The notes beneath the pieces were generated by a model. The model searched no databases and had not been told where the DNA came from. It saw nothing but the letters and a program-made list of their open reading frames with translations. From contig NZ_CAKZYF010000115.1 of NCBI RefSeq assembly GCF_937884665.1, positions 1 to 36,801 of the forward strand: a stretch of DNA of 36,801 nt, written 5' to 3'. This document shows, in pieces, positions 23,350 through 32,100 of the stretch. This DNA comes from an uncultured Allomuricauda sp. (GTDB lineage Bacteria > Bacteroidota > Bacteroidia > Flavobacteriales > Flavobacteriaceae). The stretch's first letter is position 1. The number at the start of each line of letters is the position of its first letter. The position numbers and the translations under genes are program-made.

Positions 23350-25990
23350 ACGGACCACCCAAACTTTACAACCATACTTTACTTTACTCCTCCTCCTTTT
23401 TTACTTCAATACAAGCGTTGCGCAGGACATTTCGTTCGAAAACGGCAAGACCTACACTTTGGGCGGATTGACGGTAACCGGCCTTCAAAGTTACAACGAG
23501 CAGACGGTCAAGACCTATACTGGACTTCGAGTAGGGCAACGCATTACAGTTCCCGGGGATGAAATAAGTGCTGTCATCAAAAAATTATGGAGTCTGGAAT
23601 TGTTCAGTGACGTAAGCATGTATTATACCAAAATTGAAGGTGATAAAATCTTTTTGGAACTCAACATATTGGAACGTCCCACTTTGGCCAAGGTCACAGT
23701 GTATGGGGTTAAAAAGCGTAAAATTGAGGATATCATCAATGATACGGACCTTAAGAAAGGTAAAAAAATTACTGAAAGTTTGATTGCCAACACCAAGAAC
23801 TACCTTCAAAACAAATACAAAAAACAAGGTTATCTCAACGCCAAGGTCAACATTGCAACAGCCAAAGATACTTCGGGTACCAATACCGAAAGCATGGTCA
23901 TCAATGTGAACAAAGGCGATAAGGTCAAAATTCGTAAAATCGTCTTTGAAGGCAACGAGAAGTTGACCAATAAGCGTTTGCGCAAATCACTTAAAAACAC
24001 CAAAAAGAAGAAACTCTATCGATTCTGGAAAAAATCAAAGTACATCGAAGCGGACTTTGATGAAGACCTTTCCAATTTGGTGGATACCTATGCCGAGAGA
24101 GGATACCGCGACGCCCGAGTGCTCTCAGATACGTTTATAAGGATAAATGAAAATAATATCGATTTAAAAATAAAAGTAGAAGAGGGGAACAAATACTACT
24201 TCGGAGATATAAATTTTGTAGGTAACTCGGTCTACACGGACCGAGATTTAAGTCAAGTTCTGGGAATTCGCAAAGGGTCTACGTATAATGGTGTTCTTCT
24301 AAAAAAGCGAATTGCCGATGAAACCAAACCCGATGCCATCGATTTGACCAACTTGTATCAAAACAACGGTTACCTCTTTTCCAGTATAAATCCGGTTGAG
24401 GTTTCTGCGGTGAACGATACCATCGATTTTGAGATACGGATCATTGAAGGAAAAGAGACGTTCTTGGACCACGTGACCGTTGCTGGAAATGATAGGACCA
24501 ACGATCATGTCATATTCAGGGAGCTTCGTACCCGACCCGGTCAAAAATACAGCAAGGACAATATCGTTCGGAGTATTCGTGAACTTGGTCAGCTAGGGTT
24601 CTTTGATGCCGAACAAATCGTACCGGACATTCAAAATCCAGATCCCAATGCAGGTACCGTAGACATCAAATACAGTCTAGTGGAAGCCGGATCGAGCCAA
24701 ATTGAGTTGCAAGGTGGATTTGGAGGTGGTGGGTTCATAGGTACTCTAGGACTCTCGTTCAACAATTTCTCCCTACAAAACATTTTCAATGGAAAAGCCT
24801 ATAAACCGGTTCCCATGGGAGACGGCCAAACTTTTGCACTACGGCTCCAGGCGAGTCGCTCCTTTAGGGTGTACAGTCTCAATTTTTCTGAACCTTGGTT
24901 AGGAGGGAAAAAACCGGTGCGCTTTAATCTGTCCCTTTCCAGAACGCGGCAAGTGGCCACAAATTTTGATAATCGAGGTAGAATTCAGGTGGATAACAGC
25001 CGGGGTTTCTCAATCACTGGGGTTTCCTTGGGGTTGGCCAAGCGAGTGCAGTGGCCAGATGACTTTTTCACAGTTTCCCATGCGCTTAGTTATCAGCTTT
25101 ATGACTTCGACGATTTCAACAACGGTCTCTTTAACTTTGGAAATGGAAGTTCCAACTCTTTGAACTACACCTTTGGAATATCCCGAAGCTCGCAAGGACC
25201 CAGCAGGATTTTTCCTTTAACTGGTTCCAATTTCGAGTTTACCGCGAAATTCACACCACCTTATTCTTTGTTCTCCAATAAGGATTTCAAACAGATTCGT
25301 AGCGATATTGATGAAATTACCGCAAGGCTTTTTGAGATTGGACCTAACCCCGCCACGATTGAAGAACAATTGGAGTTTCAACAAAAAAGTGACGAGTTGG
25401 AGCGCTTGGAGGAAGAACGGTTCAAGCTGCTCGAATTTTACAAAATCAAGTTTCGCGGGGACTGGTATACCCAATTGGTGGATAAATTGGTTTTGCGCAC
25501 CAATGCTGAGTTCGGTTTTCTGGGAAGCTATAACAATGATATTGGCGATGTTCCTTTTGAGCGTTTCTTTGTGGGGGGAGATGGCCTGGGCAACTTTACC
25601 TTGGATGGAAGGGAAATCATCCAACTCCGGGGTTATGAAAATAGTTCCCTGACCCCCTTTATTACAAATCCCATCACCAATAATTTAGAGCAGGACGGGG
25701 GTACTATCTACAATAAATACTCTCTGGAACTTCGTTATCCGTTAACTCTAAAACCGGCCGCTTCCATTTATGCGCTCTCTTTTTTAGAGGCGGGGAACGC
25801 TTTCAACAATTTTAGCGACTTTAATCCGTTTGAACTAAAAAGATCTGCCGGAGTGGGGCTTCGTATTTTTATGCCGGCTTTTGGTCTGTTGGGGATTGAT
25901 TTTGGTTATGGTTTCGACACGGACGCCCGGCCTAATTCAATTGGACCCAGTGGCTGGCAAACACACTTCATTATCGGGCAGCAGTTTTAA
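23321..25990 (+). CDS. bamA: Outer-membrane protein assembly factor BamA
   Basis: Omp85 protein that folds beta-barrels into the outer membrane. The 889 residues comprise a signal peptide (about 1-35, cleavage near SVAQD), POTRA domains up to about residue 440 and a 16-strand barrel. The loop-6 signature appears as QLRGYENSS (about 767-775). A charged helical segment (about 650-706) sits between early barrel strands, a feature I recall from other flavobacterial BamA. The only available start in the right place is TTG at 23321, inside uppS; no ATG precedes the signal peptide. It is the centre of an envelope cluster with the Skp-like chaperones right behind it. Confidence 0.96.
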   Translation: MERLANNSVKRTTQTLQPYFTLLLLLFYFNTSVAQDISFENGKTYTLGGLTVTGLQSYNEQTVKTYTGLRVGQRITVPGDEISAVIKKLWSLELFSDVSMYYTKIEGDKIFLELNILERPTLAKVTVYGVKKRKIEDIINDTDLKKGKKITESLIANTKNYLQNKYKKQGYLNAKVNIATAKDTSGTNTESMVINVNKGDKVKIRKIVFEGNEKLTNKRLRKSLKNTKKKKLYRFWKKSKYIEADFDEDLSNLVDTYAERGYRDARVLSDTFIRINENNIDLKIKVEEGNKYYFGDINFVGNSVYTDRDLSQVLGIRKGSTYNGVLLKKRIADETKPDAIDLTNLYQNNGYLFSSINPVEVSAVNDTIDFEIRIIEGKETFLDHVTVAGNDRTNDHVIFRELRTRPGQKYSKDNIVRSIRELGQLGFFDAEQIVPDIQNPDPNAGTVDIKYSLVEAGSSQIELQGGFGGGGFIGTLGLSFNNFSLQNIFNGKAYKPVPMGDGQTFALRLQASRSFRVYSLNFSEPWLGGKKPVRFNLSLSRTRQVATNFDNRGRIQVDNSRGFSITGVSLGLAKRVQWPDDFFTVSHALSYQLYDFDDFNNGLFNFGNGSSNSLNYTFGISRSSQGPSRIFPLTGSNFEFTAKFTPPYSLFSNKDFKQIRSDIDEITARLFEIGPNPATIEEQLEFQQKSDELERLEEERFKLLEFYKIKFRGDWYTQLVDKLVLRTNAEFGFLGSYNNDIGDVPFERFFVGGDGLGNFTLDGREIIQLRGYENSSLTPFITNPITNNLEQDGGTIYNKYSLELRYPLTLKPAASIYALSFLEAGNAFNNFSDFNPFELKRSAGVGLRIFMPAFGLLGIDFGYGFDTDARPNSIGPSGWQTHFIIGQQF

Positions 25991-26087
25991 TCATGTGGAA
26001 ATACCGTTAATTTATCTTTTGCAACCTTCTCGTTTTGAGCATTTTGTTATTTTGGCACGATATTTTCAATTAAAAAGCGGAACAAGA

Positions 26088-26924
26088 ATGAATACCAAGG
26101 TCCTTCTGTCATTTATTGTTTTGATGACGTCAATACACGGATTTGCTCAGCGTGGGGTACGAATAGGATATGTGGATATGGAATATATCCTGGAAAATGT
26201 GGAGGAATATAGAGACGCCAGTGCCCAGTTGGAGGCAAAGGCTCAAAAATGGAAACAGGAAATTGAGCTCAAACGTAGCGTGGTCGAACAAATGAAAAAA
26301 GATTTAACGGCCGAAAAAGTATTGCTGACTGATGAGCTGATAGAAGAGAGAGAAGAGGAAATACAAGTTTTGGAAACTGAAATGATCGATTATCAACAGG
26401 ACCGATTTGGACCTCAAGGTGATTTGGTCCTACAAAAAAAGTTGTTGATTCAACCGATTCAAGATCAAGTTTTCAATGAAGTTCAAAAAATAGGAGGTAA
26501 CAAAAGATACGATTTTATTTTCGATAAATCCGCAGATGTCGTAATGTTGTACTCCGAAAAAAGACATGATATTAGTGACTTGGTCCTTAGGGAGATAGCC
26601 CGCACCAGAAAAGTGAGCAAATCCAACAAAAAACAACAGGAAAAAAATAGGTTGGACCAATTCAAAACGGAAGAAGCTGAAGCGGACAAAGAGATTAGCG
26701 AAGCGTTGAAAGCAAGACAAGAAAACGCTGCGAAATCCAAGGATGAAAAAGCAAAGGCGGCAGAAGATAGAAGAGCGGAACAGCTGCGATTGAGAGAGGA
26801 ACGAAAAAAAGCGTACGAAGCAAGAAGAAAAAAGTTATTGGAAGAACGGGAGGCCAAAAGACAGGCCAAGCTCGAAGAGCGTAAAAAAGCCCAAGAGCAA
26901 GCAAAGGATTCCATTCAGCAATAA
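26088..26924 (+). CDS. OmpH/Skp family chaperone with long charged tail
   Basis: Periplasmic chaperone-like protein of 278 residues. A signal peptide (about 1-21, cleavage after GFAQ) is followed by RIGYVDMEYILENVEEY, the usual OmpH strand, then a long coiled coil (about 40-120) and the second core part near NKRYDFIFDKSADVVMLYS (about 140-160). Residues from about 175 to the end are a nearly pure Lys/Glu/Arg/Ala/Gln helix, so the protein is much longer than typical Skp (about 160). It probably holds unfolded outer-membrane proteins on the way to BamA. I chose the ATG at 26088, which starts the signal peptide. It lies 97 bases behind bamA; a TTATCTTTTG sequence at about 26007 is an imperfect promoter candidate. 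Confidence 0.9.
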   Translation: MNTKVLLSFIVLMTSIHGFAQRGVRIGYVDMEYILENVEEYRDASAQLEAKAQKWKQEIELKRSVVEQMKKDLTAEKVLLTDELIEEREEEIQVLETEMIDYQQDRFGPQGDLVLQKKLLIQPIQDQVFNEVQKIGGNKRYDFIFDKSADVVMLYSEKRHDISDLVLREIARTRKVSKSNKKQQEKNRLDQFKTEEAEADKEISEALKARQENAAKSKDEKAKAAEDRRAEQLRLREERKKAYEARRKKLLEEREAKRQAKLEERKKAQEQAKDSIQQ

Positions 26925-26967
26925 AGATTAAAACACTAAAATTAACATTCAAATAGTAACTCAGATT

Positions 26968-27474
26968 ATGAAAAATGTAAAGAAGATGGCTGTAGCCCTG
27001 GTTTTGTTTGTAGCGGCTACAGGTTTTATTAACGCACAGAGCGTAGCACATATCAATGTGCAGCAGTTGTTATCCGAAATGCCGGAGATGAAAGCAGCTC
27101 AATCAGAATTAAAGAAATTAGAAGAAACATATACAGCGGATATTAAAGGTTCTATGACTGAATTTCAGAACAAGGCCACACAATATCAAAATGAATCTAC
27201 CTCAAAAACGAGGGAAGAGAACGAGAAAAGGGCGATGGAGTTACAAGAATTTCAGAAGAGCATTCAAGACGCTGAACAGGCGGCATTGAAGCAGTTACAA
27301 GAGAAACAGCAGCAATTGTTCGCTCCTATTTCAGAAAAAGCCAAGGCCGCGATAGAAAAAGTGGCGGCATCACAAGGCATAGACTACGTAATGGATTCCA
27401 GTCCTGGACTCACTTTAATAGTTGCTAAGGGCAAAGACCTACTACCCGCCGTAAAACAGGAATTAGGGTTTTAG
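26968..27474 (+). CDS. skp: OmpH/Skp family periplasmic chaperone
   Basis: Second Skp-like protein, 168 residues, the classical size. A signal peptide ends at INAQ (about residue 23), then SVAHINVQQLLSEMPEMKAA begins the trimerisation core, a charged coiled-coil hairpin spans about 40-125, and the chain returns with GIDYVMDSSPGLTLIVAKGKDLL. It shields unfolded outer-membrane proteins in the periplasm for BamA. It follows its longer paralogue after 43 bases with no terminator between, and ends the transcript at the hairpin at 27501-27533. Confidence 0.95.
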   Translation: MKNVKKMAVALVLFVAATGFINAQSVAHINVQQLLSEMPEMKAAQSELKKLEETYTADIKGSMTEFQNKATQYQNESTSKTREENEKRAMELQEFQKSIQDAEQAALKQLQEKQQQLFAPISEKAKAAIEKVAASQGIDYVMDSSPGLTLIVAKGKDLLPAVKQELGF

Positions 27475-27500
27475 AATTACTTTCAAAAATAAAAGAATCG

Positions 27501-27533
27501 ACCGTGCCTCCTCAATGGGATGTACGGTTTTTT
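27501..27533 (+). terminator. Terminator of the bamA-skp cluster
   Basis: ACCGTGC and GTACGGT form a 7-bp stem (one G-U pair), with a further short inner TCC/GGGA pairing, followed by six T. It starts 27 bases after the skp stop and closes the plus-strand envelope cluster before murI. Confidence 0.75.
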
Positions 27534-27561
27534 GTTAGTCGCAATCTGCCTATTTTTAACT

Positions 27562-28341
27562 ATGCACAAGCCCATTGGTATCTTTGATTCTGGCGTTGGA
27601 GGAACTTCAATTTGGAAAGAAATACGTAAAAAACTTCCATCTGAAGATACCGTTTATTTGGCAGACAGTATAAATGCCCCCTACGGTGTAAAATCGGAAG
27701 CGGAGATAATTGAACTCAGCCGGAAGAATACTGAAGTACTCCTATCCAATAATTGTAAGCTTGTTGTTGTGGCCTGTAATACGGCAACTACGAATGCGAT
27801 TGACTATCTTAGAAATACATTTAACGTGCCTTTTATCGGTATAGAACCGGCCATTAAACCTGCGGCACTGCGCACCAAGACCAAAAAAATAGGGGTATTG
27901 GCTACAAAAGGTACACTGACGAGCAGTCTGTTCCACAACACCTCAAAATTATATGCAGAAGGGATCACCGTAATGGAGCAAGAAGGAAAGGGCTTGGTAG
28001 AGCTGGTAGAAGCGGGTAAAGAGAACCTTGAGGAAACTGAGATTCTGCTGAGGTCGTATTTGGAGCCTATGCAAAACGCACAAATCGACTGCTTGGTTTT
28101 GGGTTGTACCCATTATCCGTATCTCATTCCACTGGTACAAAAAATACTTTCGCCCAATGTACATATTATAGACTCAGGTAAGGCAGTGGCCCATCAAACG
28201 AAAGTAGTCCTTGAAAAGGAAAATTTGATGGATATATCCAATAGAAAGGGGAAGGCTCTCTTTTATACTAATGGCAAGATAGACGTACTCCACAATCTGG
28301 TAAAAGGTTCACATGTTTCAGTGAAGTACTTGGACTTTTAA
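27562..28341 (+). CDS. murI: Glutamate racemase
   Basis: Supplies D-glutamate for peptidoglycan. The 259-residue protein begins with PIGIFDSGVGGTSI (4-17; Asp9 and Ser10 bind substrate), has NAPYGVKS, and carries the two catalytic cysteines in VACNTATTNA (Cys72) and LGCTHYPYL (Cys182, with His184). I chose the ATG at 27562, where conservation begins; an upstream start would add fourteen hydrophobic residues lying within the terminator of skp. The stop codon overlaps the convergent folA stop region by four bases. A TATTTTTA box at 27551 is too near the ATG to be a convincing promoter. Confidence 0.95.
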   Translation: MHKPIGIFDSGVGGTSIWKEIRKKLPSEDTVYLADSINAPYGVKSEAEIIELSRKNTEVLLSNNCKLVVVACNTATTNAIDYLRNTFNVPFIGIEPAIKPAALRTKTKKIGVLATKGTLTSSLFHNTSKLYAEGITVMEQEGKGLVELVEAGKENLEETEILLRSYLEPMQNAQIDCLVLGCTHYPYLIPLVQKILSPNVHIIDSGKAVAHQTKVVLEKENLMDISNRKGKALFYTNGKIDVLHNLVKGSHVSVKYLDF

Positions 28342-28835
28342 GTACTTTTTCGTCTAAAGGTCTGATAGGTAAAATCATATTTATGCCTGTCATCCTTTGG
28401 ATGAAAATCTTCATGGACCAATTCCCAACGTACTTCGTCAATTTCAGGAAAAAAAGTGTCCGCTTCAAATACAGCATGGATTCGGGTCAGCTCAATAAGG
28501 GTTCCTATTTCCATGGATTGCCTGTAAATTTGGCCTCCGCCGATAATAAACCCCTTTTCGTTTTCTCGAATATACGATACGGCATCGTCCAAAGAATGGG
28601 TAAGCGTACAGGGAAATTTTGGTTGATAGTTTTTATCCCGAGTAATGACTATATGCTCTCGGTTCGGAAGCGCTTTGGGAAAACTTTCCATGGTTTTACG
28701 GCCCATTATGATTTTATGGCCTGTGGTCAACGCTTTGAATCTTTTAAAATCATCTGGCAAATGCCAAGGGAGATCGTTGTTCAAGCCCAGAGCATTGTTC
28801 TCTCCAGCAGCTGCTATTAGGACAAGTTCGCGCAC
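28338..28835 (-). CDS. folA: Dihydrofolate reductase
   Basis: Reduces dihydrofolate to tetrahydrofolate with NADPH. The 165 residues contain IAAAGENNALGLNNDLPWHLP (shown in part: GLNNDLPWHLPDDFKRF) with the active-site acid at Asp29, MGRKTMESFP for NADPH binding, and the GFIIGGGQIYRQ motif (about 94-105). The start codon is GTG at 28835, overlapping the TAG stop of the upstream gene by one base (TAGTG); no ATG is available, so translation is probably coupled. With folK elsewhere in the window, two folate-pathway steps are present here but in separate units. Confidence 0.95.
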   Translation of the reverse strand: MRELVLIAAAGENNALGLNNDLPWHLPDDFKRFKALTTGHKIIMGRKTMESFPKALPNREHIVITRDKNYQPKFPCTLTHSLDDAVSYIRENEKGFIIGGGQIYRQSMEIGTLIELTRIHAVFEADTFFPEIDEVRWELVHEDFHPKDDRHKYDFTYQTFRRKST

Positions 28836-29224
28836 TATTCTTTTTTTTTGTTGATGGAAGACATCGGAAAGTCTGTTTCTATTTCTTTTTGTATTTCGGC
28901 AATGCGTTTTTTTTGTTTTGCCACAAGGATTTCACGTTGCTTCCGTTCCCAATCCTGCCCCATGAATTTTTGGGTCACAAAAACATTAAAAGCGTGCAGA
29001 ACAAAAAGAAAGGCCCAAATGGTAATGCCCCAAACAAACCAATCATAGGACGCTCCATACTTCAAAATTTTATTGATCAAAACCAGAAATACGCTACCGA
29101 TCAAAAAGATGACCAAATGGGAGAACAACCGCTTTTTCTGCTTGATGCGCTTTTGGGCATTTTCCAGAAGTTCGTGTTGTTCCTGATCAACAGCTGCCGG
29201 TTTCTTTTTCCTGAAGGAGAGCAT
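28835..29224 (-). CDS. 2TM domain membrane protein
   Basis: A 129-residue membrane protein with two hydrophobic helices (about 33-53 and 66-86) joined by a short loop YGASYDWFVWG, and highly charged termini rich in Lys and Glu. The form, including FNVFVTQKFMGQDWERKQ after the second helix, is that of the 2TM domain family of unknown role, common in Bacteroidota. The ATG at 29224 is favoured; an upstream start would add fifteen residues that overlap the divergent gene's promoter area. It is the first gene of a pair with folA and is divergent from the aminotransferase gene. Confidence 0.82.
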   Translation of the reverse strand: MLSFRKKKPAAVDQEQHELLENAQKRIKQKKRLFSHLVIFLIGSVFLVLINKILKYGASYDWFVWGITIWAFLFVLHAFNVFVTQKFMGQDWERKQREILVAKQKKRIAEIQKEIETDFPMSSINKKKE

Positions 29225-29259
29225 GGGAATGGCTATCTTTAACAACAAAGATAATTGAA

Positions 29260-30354
29260 TTGGGTACATTTAAAATACAGCATTTAAGAGAAAAATTTCC
29301 TGTTTTACAAGAATCAATATATGCGGATACAGCGGCAACCGGACTCCTCTACAAAGATTTATTTGAGTGGCGCAGACAGCACGATGTGGCATATTTGGTG
29401 GGTGGAAGCACCATGAAACAAAAAAGTTTTGAAGACATGTCCTCAGTTCACGAGAGCGTTGGCGATTTTTTAGGCTGTACCAAAGAGAATGTAAGCTTGA
29501 CCCCCAACTTTACCATTGCGCTGAACCTCCTGTTGGAAGGCTTGCCCAAGGGACAGCGGGTTTTATTGCTACAGCAGGATTATCCTTCATTAAATTGGGG
29601 ATTTGAGACCCGAAACTACGATAGGGCGTATGTAGAAATCGATTACGATCTGGAAGAAAGGATATATCAGGCACTGAAAAAGGCCCATTTCGATATTTTG
29701 GCATTGAGTTTGGTGCAGTGGACGAACGGGATTAAAGTGGATTTGGATTTTTTAAAGCGCCTAAAAACAGAATTCCCTGAGTTAATGATCATTGCGGATG
29801 GCACGCAGTTCTGTGGAACGCAACGATTCAACTTCGAAGATTCTGGAATTGATATACTGGGGGCCAGCGCTTATAAATGGTTGTTGTCCGGCTATGGAAA
29901 TGGGTTTCTTTTGGTCAAGGATAGGGTAAAGAAGCGATTTGATCTTAAGGCGATAGGCAATGGTTCGGTAAATGGAGACATGTCCAAAAGGAATACCATC
30001 TCCTTTTGCAAGCATCTGGAACCCGGTCATTTGGACTCGTTTAATTTTGGAAGTCTCCTATTTTCACTTCATTTTTTACAATCTGTGGGATTGGAAACGA
30101 TTGAAAAACAGCTAAAACTGCTATCCGAGAAAGCCATAAATATATTCTCTTGACTGGAGCTCTTTGAGGTTGCGGTACAAATCAGAAAAGAACATAGTAC
30201 CATCTTCAATATTTCTGGAAATCAAAACCTCTTTGAAAAGTTAAGGACAAAAGATGTGATATGTTCCCAAAGAGGAGGGGGCATCCGGCTTAGTTTTCAT
30301 TGGTACAATACAGAAAATGAAGTGGATGTCATTGCGAAAATTCTTCAATCTTGA
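29260..30354 (+). pseudogene. Class-V aminotransferase gene with in-frame TGA
   Basis: PLP-dependent fold-type I enzyme (class V, cysteine desulfurase-like). The first part, 297 codons, has YADTAATGLL near the N-terminus, IADGTQFCG (Asp180 and Gln183, cofactor ring and phenolate contacts) and ASAYKWLLSGYG (Lys206, Schiff base). A TGA at 30151-30153 then stops the frame, but the same frame stays open for 66 more codons to TGA at 30352-30354, and these encode the normal C-terminal part (HSTIFNISGNQNLF, ICSQRGGGIRLSFHWYNTENE). No shift of frame is needed. It may be a recent nonsense mutation, a sequence error, or read-through (context UCU UGA CUG). Start is TTG at 29260, behind a TATCTTTA box at 29234-29241. 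Substrate unknown. Confidence 0.82.
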
Positions 30355-30423
30355 TGACGGAAATCATATTTTCCAAAAAACAAAACAGCTAATTTGCCAA
30401 AATAATGCAATTGTAAAGTGCAT

Positions 30424-30440
30424 TTTATCAATATGATAAA
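30424..30440. promoter_or_regulatory. Inverted repeat upstream of the CBM48 gene
   Basis: TTTATCA-ATA-TGATAAA is a perfect 7-bp inverted repeat in the 160-base A/T-rich gap between the aminotransferase and the glycogen-binding-domain gene. It could be an operator. Nothing else firm is seen in this gap; a TATTG at about 30453 and TATAATTT at about 30471 give a weak promoter. Confidence 0.3.
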
Positions 30441-30514
30441 TCGAACTTAGCTTATTGTAAATAATAGGTTTTATAATTTTTTTTGCTAAAAATTTTAAAA
30501 GAAAAACGAGTATC

Positions 30515-30811
30515 ATGGCAATAAAAAAACAATATCTAAAGAGCAAGCCTATATGTAAAGTAACCTTTACCGTATCGGCGGAGGAGGCCAAGAAAGTAGC
30601 TGTTGTCGGTGATTTCAACAATTGGAACCCGAAAGGAAGCATGTTGAAAAAATTGAAGAACGGCACATTTAAGGGCACTTTTGACCTACCCAAAGAAAAT
30701 TCATTCGAATTTCGCTACATCGTTGATGGCACTTACGTAAATGAAGAAGAAGCTGATCGCTATCAGTGGAACGATTTCGCCGGAACTGAAAATGCGGTGA
30801 TAGAACTCTAG
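30515..30811 (+). CDS. Single-domain glycogen-binding (CBM48-like) protein
   Basis: A 98-residue protein that is almost entirely one early-set/CBM48 (AMPK-beta-like) carbohydrate-binding domain: VTFTVSAEEAKKVAVVGDFNNW (in part KKVAVVGDFNNWNPKG, 26-41) with the sugar-stacking Trp in FNNWNP, then GTFKGTFDLPKENSFEFRYIVDG and EADRYQWNDFAGTENAVIEL-like end. There is no catalytic domain, signal peptide or membrane segment. It probably binds alpha-glucan such as glycogen, or modulates another protein. It is monocistronic and converges with the egt operon (21 bases between). No glycogen enzyme is nearby. Confidence 0.88.
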   Translation: MAIKKQYLKSKPICKVTFTVSAEEAKKVAVVGDFNNWNPKGSMLKKLKNGTFKGTFDLPKENSFEFRYIVDGTYVNEEEADRYQWNDFAGTENAVIEL

Positions 30812-30832
30812 ATGAAACAAGGGTTACCGTTG

Positions 30833-31114
30833 CTATTCTTCAACGGTGACCCCTTTCCAAAAAGCTACCCTGCCCTTTATGGATCTGGCCAACTCACTGG
30901 TTTCGGGATAGTACCAGGCAGCATCAAGGTTTTCCTTTCCGTCAACTTCCAAAGTATAATAGGAAGCGACACCTTTCCAAGGACAGGTAGAATGGGTTTC
31001 GCTGGCTTTGAAATATTGCTTTTTTAAACTCTCTTCAGGAAAATAATGGTTGTTCTCTATAACCACGGTATCGTTACTTTCCGCAATAACAGTATTGTTC
31101 CAAACTGCTTTCAT
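30833..31114 (-). CDS. DUF427 family protein
   Basis: A 93-residue protein of the DUF427 family, of unknown function. The family hallmarks are VWNNTVIAESNDTVVIENNHYFP (in part, 4-26) and the motif STCPWKGVASYY (about 42-53), followed by AAWYYPET and a C-terminal GRVAFWKG. The single conserved cysteine in CPWKG is the obvious candidate active or binding residue. The gene overlaps the egtD stop by four bases (ATGA), so it is translationally coupled to the ergothioneine-type genes, which suggests a role connected with them; that is inference. Confidence 0.9.
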   Translation of the reverse strand: MKAVWNNTVIAESNDTVVIENNHYFPEESLKKQYFKASETHSTCPWKGVASYYTLEVDGKENLDAAWYYPETSELARSIKGRVAFWKGVTVEE

Positions 31115-32085
31115 ACGTATTTTTTAAAAATATAGTTCTTATAGTTTTCGTCATCATCTGAGAAAGAGGTCACTATTTTAAGTCCTGATTTTTCGGCCAA
31201 CCAAGCCACCACTTCGTCATCGTACTTTTGGGAAATCTCAGTATGTATGGTCTCCCATTTTTTGAGTCGGACCTTAAGGTCCAAACTTTCAATAAAAACC
31301 TCCTGCTGTATTTTGGACACCAAAAAACTTTTAGCCGTTCCTGTTTCTGGATCATAGACCTCCCAGTGAAGGAAATCATCCAAATTAAAAGTACCCCCCA
31401 TTTCCTTGTTAATTCGGGTCAAAACATTTTTATTGATTGCCTCTGTGATTCCAGTTTTATCGTTGTAGGCATCCAAAATGACTTGGGGATGTTTTTTTTG
31501 GTCGAAACCCATAAAAATGAAATCTTCAGGAGCGATGGAATCTTTGATGTTCTTTAAAAACTCAATGGCCAAAGGATGTAGCAAATTGCCAATATTAGAA
31601 CCCAAGAATAAAATGACCTTTCTTTTGCCATTGGCATTTCCAATATCGCGAAGGGTATCAAAATAGGTCCCCTGAAGGGTGTTCACAGTAACCTCTGGAA
31701 TCTCAGTTTTAAGCGAAGCCTCCAGTTGGTCCAGTACATTTTGACTAATATCAATGGGACGATAATCAAAATGAGCTTGCCTATTTATCATTTCCTGGAG
31801 CAACACTTTGGTCTTTTTACCATCACCTGCACCCAATTCGAACACGCTAAAAGGACTGCCATCCTTTATGAAAATCGCTGTAATCTCTTCCTTGTACTTT
31901 TCAAAAATCGAAAGTTCAAGATCCGTAAGATAATATTCGGGCATGGCCATGATGTCTTGAAAGAGACGGTCGCCAACTTCGTCATAGAAATATTTGGAAG
32001 AAAGGTACTTGGGATACGCGGTCAGACCTTCATGGACCTCTTGCTCAAAAACTGAGGCAAAAGTTTGAATTTCCTTGTCTTGCAT
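31111..32085 (-). CDS. egtD: L-histidine N-alpha-methyltransferase EgtD
   Basis: Trimethylates histidine to hercynine with S-adenosylmethionine, the first step of ergothioneine synthesis. The 324-residue protein shows KYFYDEVGDRLFQDIMAMPEYYLTDLE (in part, MPEYYLTDLE, 48-57), the SAM-binding VFELGAGDGKKT (81-92), IDIS (about 107-110) and FLGSNIGNL (about 174-182), all typical of the EgtD/DUF2260 family. The length matches mycobacterial EgtD (about 320). It lies 15 bases behind egtB and overlaps the DUF427 gene by four bases. The order EgtB-EgtD in one operon supports ergothioneine or a related thiol-histidine over ovothiol. Confidence 0.95.
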   Translation of the reverse strand: MQDKEIQTFASVFEQEVHEGLTAYPKYLSSKYFYDEVGDRLFQDIMAMPEYYLTDLELSIFEKYKEEITAIFIKDGSPFSVFELGAGDGKKTKVLLQEMINRQAHFDYRPIDISQNVLDQLEASLKTEIPEVTVNTLQGTYFDTLRDIGNANGKRKVILFLGSNIGNLLHPLAIEFLKNIKDSIAPEDFIFMGFDQKKHPQVILDAYNDKTGITEAINKNVLTRINKEMGGTFNLDDFLHWEVYDPETGTAKSFLVSKIQQEVFIESLDLKVRLKKWETIHTEISQKYDDEVVAWLAEKSGLKIVTSFSDDDENYKNYIFKKYV

Positions 32086-32100
32086 ATTTGGATTTAGGAT

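Noticed and set aside
25270..25440. Charged segment in the BamA barrel as an insertion or foreign domain
   Set aside because: I recall a similar segment in other flavobacterial BamA proteins and the frame and composition around it are unbroken.
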